Source of the DNA: Chitinimonas prasina
Lineage (GTDB): Bacteria; Pseudomonadota; Gammaproteobacteria; Burkholderiales; Chitinimonadaceae
Assembly: GCF_030160395.1 (NCBI RefSeq)
Contig: NZ_BSOG01000001.1
Span: 28,117-92,116 of the forward strand
Direction of reading: 5' to 3'
Length of the DNA: 64,000 nt
Made by a program: the position numbers and the translations under genes. Positions 59,462 to 64,000 of this stretch are shown one piece after another (positions within the stretch are counted from its first letter, which is position 1; every line of letters starts with the position of its first letter). The notes under the pieces were generated by a model. It ran no database searches. It saw only the letters and a program-made list of their open reading frames with translations, and had not been told where the DNA came from.

Positions 59462-60190
59462 ATGACCGCCTCCGCATCCAAGAAAATCCTGCTGATAGAC
59501 GACGACCCTCGCCTGAGGGAACTGGTGCAACGCTATCTCAACGAACAGGGTTTCTCAGTCGATGCCTTCGAGGATGCCAGCCGGCTGGAAGCACGGCTGC
59601 AGCGCAACCGGCCGCAATTGGTGCTGCTGGACCTCATGATGCCGGGCGAGGATGGCCTGTCTGTCTGCCGGCGGTTGCGCGCCATGGGTGACAATATCCC
59701 CATCATCATGCTGACCGCGCGGGGGGATGATATCGACCGCATCATCGGCCTGGAAATGGGCGCAGACGACTACCTGCCCAAGCCCTTCAATCCGCGTGAG
59801 CTGCTGGCCCGCATCAATGCAGTGTTGCGCCGGCAAAAGGAGCCATCGGCACTGGCGGCACCGCTGACGGAGGGCGAGCACTTTGACTTTGGCCCATTCC
59901 GCCTGGAGATCGCCAACCGCCGCCTGCTGCGCGAGGGGGTATCGCTGCCATTGACCAATGCCGAGTTCGCCCTGCTGCGCGTTTTTGCTGGACATCCGCG
60001 CGCCCCACTGTCCCGTGAACGACTGATGGAGCTTGCCCGCGGCCGCGAACACGAGGCCTTTGACCGCAGCATCGACGTCCAAGTATCGCGGCTGCGCAAG
60101 CTGATTGAAGACAATTCGGGTGAGCCACGCTACCTGCAGACGGTGTGGGGCTTTGGCTATGTCTTCGTGCCGGACGGCAGCGAACGCTGA
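59462..60190 (+). CDS. ompR: OmpR-family response regulator
   Basis: The 242-residue regulator has a receiver with D57 in LVLLDLMMPGEDG and a winged-helix DNA-binding domain (about 140-238, ending VSRLRKLIEDNSG and YLQTVWGFGYVF). The receiver matches OmpR closely (ERYL-type helix, GLEMGADDYLPKPFNPRELLARI). The ATG at 59462 fits the family; an ATG at 59414 would add 16 residues. It overlaps envZ by one base (TGATG), so the two are coupled. It probably responds to osmolarity or envelope state. Confidence 0.94.
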   Translation: MTASASKKILLIDDDPRLRELVQRYLNEQGFSVDAFEDASRLEARLQRNRPQLVLLDLMMPGEDGLSVCRRLRAMGDNIPIIMLTARGDDIDRIIGLEMGADDYLPKPFNPRELLARINAVLRRQKEPSALAAPLTEGEHFDFGPFRLEIANRRLLREGVSLPLTNAEFALLRVFAGHPRAPLSRERLMELARGREHEAFDRSIDVQVSRLRKLIEDNSGEPRYLQTVWGFGYVFVPDGSER

Positions 60191-61512
60191 TGCGCTGGGC
60201 ACGGGTACTGCCGCAGACCATCTTCTGGCGCCTGACCTGGCTAACCGCCGGAGCGCTGATCATCAGCGTCAGCTTTGTCATTGCCCTGTTCGCCTACCAG
60301 CGCCAGCAAATGGTGGCCGCCGCCATCACCGAACAGGTCAGCGAGGTGTTGGCAGACCTGGAGGACCAGTTGGATGGCATGACACCTGCAGAGCAGGCCG
60401 AGTGGCTGGCAGCCACCCGCCGACCCTATACCCCCTACCTGATTGCCATCGACAACCCGGAAGTACGCAAGGCCGGCCCCCTGCTGTCAGCACAAAGCCG
60501 GGAGGTTGCTGCCACCTTGCGGCGCAAGCTGGCGGGCGTCAGCGAGATACGTGAGGTACGCCGGCCCAAGCGCCAACTCTGGATCAAGGTAGACATGCTG
60601 GGCCAGCCGCGCTGGCTGGTGGTGCCACTGGGCCGCTTCAAGATGGATGCCAGCTGGACCCTGGCTGCCAGCGCCGCCATGTTTGCCCTGGTAGCCCTCA
60701 CCGTAGCGGCCCTGTTTGCCTGGCGCATCAATCGCCCGCTGCGTGAACTGCGGCAGGCGGCAGCCCAGCTGGGTCGGGGCGAGCAGCCTGCGCCCCTGCC
60801 GGAAACCGGCCCGCTGGAAGTCAAGGAACTGTCGGCCAGCTTCAATCGCATGCTGTCGGACCTGGACGCCAACGAGCGTGAGCGCGGCGTGATGCTGGCC
60901 GGGATATCGCATGATCTGCGAACCCCGCTGGCCAGGCTGAAGCTGGGTGTGGAAATGATGCGCGACGACAGCCTGCAGGGCGGCATGCAGGAAGACATCG
61001 AAGATATCGAACGTATCCTCGGTCAGTTCATCGATTTTGCCCGTGGCAGCGGCAGCGAATCGCCCGTGGTCAGCGACCCTGCCGACCTGGCGCGCAACCT
61101 GGTAGCCCGCTATCACCGCAGTGGCTGCGCCATAGAGCTGGATCTGGCGGACGAGCTCCCCCTGCTGGCACTGCGCCCGCTGGCGCTGAGCCGTGCCTTG
61201 AGTAATCTGATCGACAATGCCTGTCGCTACGGCAGCCCTCCCCTCAGCCTTTGCGTGGCCTATCACAATGCTCAGCTCTGCTTCAGCGTGCGCGACCATG
61301 GTCCTGGCATCCCCCCTCAGCAGCTGGAGATGGCCCTGCAGCCATTCCAGCGCCTGGACAGCGCCCGCCGCGCAGACGGCGGTAGCGGCCTGGGCCTGGC
61401 CATAGTCGAGCGCATTGCGCGCCAGCATGGCGGACAGCTCAAGCTGCGCAATCATCCCGATGGCGGCCTGCTGGCCGAGCTGAGCCTGCCTGCTTGCCAA
61501 CAGCAGACCTAA
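60190..61512 (+). CDS. envZ: EnvZ-like sensor histidine kinase
   Basis: The 440-residue kinase has helices at about 12-35 and 155-178, a periplasmic domain between them, HAMP, and the HisKA/HATPase core. H241 sits in GISHDLRTPLARLKL, and the N, G1 and G2 boxes are NLIDNACRYG, DHGPGIPP and GSGLGLAIV. The spacing mirrors E. coli EnvZ (H243). Its stop codon lies inside the palindromic repeat that begins at 61509. Confidence 0.94.
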   Translation: MRWARVLPQTIFWRLTWLTAGALIISVSFVIALFAYQRQQMVAAAITEQVSEVLADLEDQLDGMTPAEQAEWLAATRRPYTPYLIAIDNPEVRKAGPLLSAQSREVAATLRRKLAGVSEIREVRRPKRQLWIKVDMLGQPRWLVVPLGRFKMDASWTLAASAAMFALVALTVAALFAWRINRPLRELRQAAAQLGRGEQPAPLPETGPLEVKELSASFNRMLSDLDANERERGVMLAGISHDLRTPLARLKLGVEMMRDDSLQGGMQEDIEDIERILGQFIDFARGSGSESPVVSDPADLARNLVARYHRSGCAIELDLADELPLLALRPLALSRALSNLIDNACRYGSPPLSLCVAYHNAQLCFSVRDHGPGIPPQQLEMALQPFQRLDSARRADGGSGLGLAIVERIARQHGGQLKLRNHPDGGLLAELSLPACQQQT

Positions 61513-61782
61513 GAGCCTGTTCAAAGTCTTTTCACCGCTTCGTTCGCAACCTTGCCGGATGAAGGGCAAGGCGCAAGCCGCGCAGCGGTACGGGTACCGT
61601 AAGCGGCTTGCAACGCTGCCATTCGCCGGCAAGGCTGCGAACCCGTAGGGCTGAGCTGGAAAACGGCCATTCACTGCGTTGTGGCGCTTGGCAATAACTT
61701 GTTATTGCCTGCGCACCACGCCTTGTGCCTGGCCATTTTCCAGATCAGCGACGCGGTGAAAAGACTTTGAACAGGCTCTTAG
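61509..61782. mobile_element. MITE-like 274-bp palindromic repeat
   Basis: Exact 30-base terminal inverted repeats (61509-61538 and 61753-61782; core AAGAGCCTGTTCAAAGTC) bound a non-coding body with two nested hairpins. The first has arms near 61543-61558 and 61626-61641 around GCAAGCCGC/GCGGCTTGC. The second has CTGGAAAACGGCCA with TGGCCATTTTCCAG around the 20-base palindrome at 61690-61709. TA flanks the AGAGCC ends on both sides. It contains the envZ stop codon (61510-61512). No transposase is present, so it is probably mobilised in trans. Shorter relatives are at 76, 20970 and 38021. Confidence 0.82.
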
Positions 61783-61890
61783 CGCCTGTTCCAACAAGCA
61801 CTGCTAACAAAACCCTGCCAACGTTGTTATCTACAGCCCATCCCGGTTTGCGCTATATTCCCCGCACCCCAAACCCTGCGGGAGCCCACC
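61783..61890 (+). promoter_or_regulatory. Promoter region of the SRPBCC gene
   Basis: A -10-like TATATT (61854-61859) lies 31 bases before the GTG start. No good -35 is placed, and nothing else is visible in this short stretch after the repeat. Confidence 0.35.
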
Positions 61891-62424
61891 GTGAAGCTTT
61901 TGAAGCGTTTCGTCCTTGTCGTGGCGGGGCTGGTCGCCTTGCTGCTGGTAATCGGCTTGCTATTGCCCAGCCATTTCGCCATCTCTCGCAGCCTGGTCAT
62001 CAATGCGCCGGCCGAACGCATCTTTTCCCACCTGGATAAGCCTCGAGCCTGGAAAAACTGGTCGGTCTGGAATCGGCGTGACCCGGCCATGCAGATCGAT
62101 TACGCCGGGCCTGAACAGGGTGTGGATGCCGCCTGGCGCTGGCAAAGCGCTACCGAAGGCAATGGCAACATGACCTTTACCGCCGTGGACACCAACAGGC
62201 AGCTGACCTATCGGCTCAGTTTTCCTGACTTTGGCATGAGTTCCACCGGCGTATTGAGGCTGGAGCCTGCCGGAACAGGCACCAAAGTCACCTGGACCAA
62301 TGAGGGCGATATGGGCAACAACCCGGTCAATCGCTACTTCGGTCTGTTCATGGATCAGATGGTGGGCCCGGACTTCGAAGCCGGCCTCAGCAATCTCAAG
62401 GAAATCGTCGAGAAGCAGGGGTAA
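61891..62424 (+). CDS. SRPBCC-family protein with N-terminal membrane anchor
   Basis: The 177-residue protein has a membrane helix (about 7-28) and a START/SRPBCC fold (about 35-175): ISRSLVINAPAERIFSHLDK, WKNWSVWNRRDPAMQIDYAG, MTFTAVDTNRQLTYRLSF and TKVTWTNEGDMG. It begins at a GTG after GGGAGCCC. Relatives bind small hydrophobic ligands; the ligand is unknown. It is separated from the next gene by 113 bases. Confidence 0.87.
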   Translation: MKLLKRFVLVVAGLVALLLVIGLLLPSHFAISRSLVINAPAERIFSHLDKPRAWKNWSVWNRRDPAMQIDYAGPEQGVDAAWRWQSATEGNGNMTFTAVDTNRQLTYRLSFPDFGMSSTGVLRLEPAGTGTKVTWTNEGDMGNNPVNRYFGLFMDQMVGPDFEAGLSNLKEIVEKQG

Positions 62425-62537
62425 GCCCCCTGCCTTATCGGCGTAGCTCGCCGCGCCCGTACCCCGGCGCAGGTGTGCTGATGCTCAAGGGCGAGGCCAG
62501 CGGCCCACGCCCTCCATACCCATAGGAGACAGTAGTA

Positions 62538-63305
62538 ATGCAGATCAAGGACAGTGTATTTCTGGTAACCGGCGGCGCGTCGGGACTGGGCGCCGCAGTG
62601 GTGCGCATGGCAGTGGCAAGTGGCGGTCGTGCCGTCATCGTCGACCGCAATGAGGCTGCCGGCCTGGCGCTGGCCGAGGAACTGGGCGCCAACGCCCTAT
62701 TTGCCCGTGCCGATGTGGCCGACGAAGCCAGTTGCAGGGCCGCCGTCGCGCTGGCTGGCGAGCGCTTCGGCAAGCTGGATGTGCTGGTGAACTGTGCCGG
62801 CATCGTGCATGGCGAGAAGGTCGTCGGCAAGGAAGCCGCCCACGCCTTGGATAGCTTCAAGCGCGTGATAGACGTCAATCTGGTCGGCAGTTTCAACCTG
62901 TTGCGCCTGGCGGCAGAGGCCATGAGCAAGCAGCCGGCGCACAACAGTGCCGAGCGCGGCGTCATTATCAATACCGCATCGGTTGCCGCCTTTGACGGCC
63001 AGATCGGCCAGTGCGCCTACACTGCCTCCAAGGCCGGCATTGTGGGCCTGACCCTACCCGCCGCGCGCGAACTGGCCCGCTTCGGCATACGCGTCATGAC
63101 CATTGCCCCCGGCATCTTCAAGACCCCCATGATGGCCAGCCTGCCACAGGAAGTGCAGGACAGCCTGGGCGCTGGCGTGCCCTTCCCCTCGCGTATGGGC
63201 GAACCGGATGAATACGCCCAGCTGGTGGCCGCCATCGTGACCAACCCCATGCTCAATGGCGAGGTGATACGGCTGGATGGGGCCCTGCGCATGCAGCCCA
63301 AGTAA
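62538..63305 (+). CDS. Short-chain dehydrogenase (3-hydroxyacyl-CoA dehydrogenase type II-like)
   Basis: The 255-residue SDR has the NAD-binding TGGASGLG motif near 12, NCAGI near 86, catalytic serine in [10 protein letters not shown] and the YTASK active site. Length and the [11 protein letters not shown] segment match bacterial homologues of 3-hydroxyacyl-CoA dehydrogenase type II (HSD17B10-like), which act in fatty acid or steroid-like oxidation. AGGAG precedes the ATG. It is monocistronic, ending at a strong palindrome. Confidence 0.9.
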   Translation: MQIKDSVFLVTGGASGLGAAVVRMAVASGGRAVIVDRNEAAGLALAEELGANALFARADVADEASCRAAVALAGERFGKLDVLVNCAGIVHGEKVVGKEAAHALDSFKRVIDVNLVGSFNLLRLAAEAMSKQPAHNSAERGVIINTASVAAFDGQIGQCAYTASKAGIVGLTLPAARELARFGIRVMTIAPGIFKTPMMASLPQEVQDSLGAGVPFPSRMGEPDEYAQLVAAIVTNPMLNGEVIRLDGALRMQPK

Positions 63306-63325
63306 GAACCGCTAAGTACACACCC

Positions 63326-63359
63326 AAGCAAAACGCCCCGCATGCGGGGCGTTTTGCTT
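63326..63359. terminator. Perfect 34-bp palindromic bidirectional terminator
   Basis: Arms AAGCAAAACGCCCCGCA and its exact complement, 17 bases each, lie between the convergent dehydrogenase and erpA genes. Flanking A and T runs fit both strands. Confidence 0.9.
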
Positions 63360-63374
63360 GTCCTGCCGGCTTGA

Positions 63375-63725
63375 TCAGGCCGAGAAAGACGAGCCGCAGC
63401 CACAGGTGGACGAGGCATTCGGGTTCTTGATGGTGAACTGCGAACCTTCGATGCTTTCCACATAGTCGATCTCAGCGCCGACCAGATACTGGTAGCTCAT
63501 CGGATCAATCAACAGCGTCACGCCATTCTTGGTGTAGGCCGAGTCGTCCTCATTGGCGATCTCGTCAAAAGTGAAGCCGTACTGGAAGCCCGAACAACCG
63601 CCGCCTGTTACAAACACGCGCAGCTTCAGGTCGGGGTTGCCTTCTTCGGCAATCAGGTCGGCCACCTTGGCGGCAGCGTTGTCGGTAAAGACAAAGGGGG
63701 TGGCAATCTCTGCGGGTGCATTCAT
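63375..63725 (-). CDS. erpA: Iron-sulfur cluster insertion protein ErpA
   Basis: The 116-residue A-type carrier delivers clusters to targets such as IspG/IspH and, in this genome, possibly to the [4Fe-4S] enzymes of nitrate and NAD pathways. The three cysteine ligands are in GGGCSGFQY and CGCGSSFSA. The start [21 protein letters not shown] is normal. A promoter lies about 40 bases upstream. Confidence 0.95.
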   Translation of the reverse strand: MNAPAEIATPFVFTDNAAAKVADLIAEEGNPDLKLRVFVTGGGCSGFQYGFTFDEIANEDDSAYTKNGVTLLIDPMSYQYLVGAEIDYVESIEGSQFTIKNPNASSTCGCGSSFSA

Positions 63726-63760
63726 GATGGTACTCCAGACGATTCAATTATTTAGCCGCG

Positions 63761-63789
63761 ATTATCCGCGCTTCTGGCCCGCTTGTTAA
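63761..63789 (-). promoter_or_regulatory. Sigma-70-like promoter of erpA
   Basis: On the - strand, -35 TTAACA (63784-63789) and -10 GATAAT (63761-63766) are separated by 17 bases, upstream of the erpA start. Two of the twelve consensus positions differ. Confidence 0.5.
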
Positions 63790-64000
63790 CCCTTGCTACA
63801 TCATGGTCTTAACTGCGTTGCCGTCATGCTGGCCCCCCTACCGCCGGGGCACCGCCAGAAACGCCATCTCCTATCCATACCCGACACCGGCACCTAAGCC
63901 GCATCGCCCATCAAGTATAGGCACGTGCAGGTGGCTCGAAAGCCGGTTGTCGCGGCAGGCAATGGCTACCCACCTTGGTGGTACGGACAGTGACGTTTCC
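63790..64000. other. Window end without a supported gene
   Basis: No gene, tRNA or strong repeat is seen up to the end of the window. A short palindrome CCACCTTGGTGG lies near 63970. Confidence 0.3.

Noticed and set aside
60487-61674. 395-codon open frame on the - strand opposite envZ
   Set aside because: It covers the HisKA/HATPase boxes in antisense and begins inside the palindromic repeat.

Overview
The window is a high-GC (roughly 60 %) bacterial chromosome segment, almost certainly from a betaproteobacterium. The assimilatory nitrate cluster, the NdpA/YejK nucleoid protein, the DUF934-cysI-SUMT sulfite reductase cluster, ErpA and a full accessory chemotaxis operon all fit that group; a Chitinimonas/Chitinivorax-like (Neisseriales-side) host is a guess from gene content and is not proven. 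No rRNA, CRISPR array, replication origin or intact prophage is visible.

Region 1-12000 is a nitrate-assimilation block on the + strand. A leader with two hexaloop hairpins and a terminator (an apparent ANTAR-type antitermination target) precedes a nitrate transporter, a PP2C phosphatase/Ser-Thr kinase fusion, nirB, nirD, a GNAT acetyltransferase, the nasA nitrate reductase, cobA (siroheme), a degenerate MobA-like protein and moaA (molybdopterin). The genes therefore supply import, both reductases and both special cofactors. Four tRNAs (3 x Gly-GCC, Cys-GCA) follow from a strong promoter.

Region 12600-32400 is mostly housekeeping: yceH, folE with a BLUF photoreceptor gene, yejK, a DUF2185/Imm33-like gene, a Pit phosphate transporter with a Pho-box-like site over its start codon, rhlE, prmB, a MscS channel with a cyclic-nucleotide domain, an EAL-HDOD protein, an orphan LivK-type lipoprotein and the cysI sulfite reductase cluster. 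Region 32600-44800 has pepN, a receiver gene coupled to a REC-PAS-GGDEF-EAL protein, an AraC regulator, the NAD genes nadM-Nudix and nadA, and the molybdenum cofactor operon moeA-moaD-moaE-mobA-moaC.

Region 44810-48740 is the only clearly accessory stretch: a 334-bp remnant of an IS5-type element, an AT-richer 683-residue protein with a PD-(D/E)XK nuclease signature, and an IS3-family (IS407-like) insertion sequence whose end is tandemly duplicated. The nuclease-like gene is the best candidate for an undescribed, possibly defence-related function.

Region 48858-64000 has a periplasmic solute-binding-like protein, a long - strand chemotaxis operon (cheY, STAS, cheA, mcp, cheW, cheR, cheD, cheB, REC-EAL), ompR-envZ, a 274-bp palindromic MITE-like repeat, a SRPBCC protein, a short-chain dehydrogenase and erpA. 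Shorter or half copies of the same repeat occur at 76, 20970 and 38021, so it is a dispersed family in this genome.
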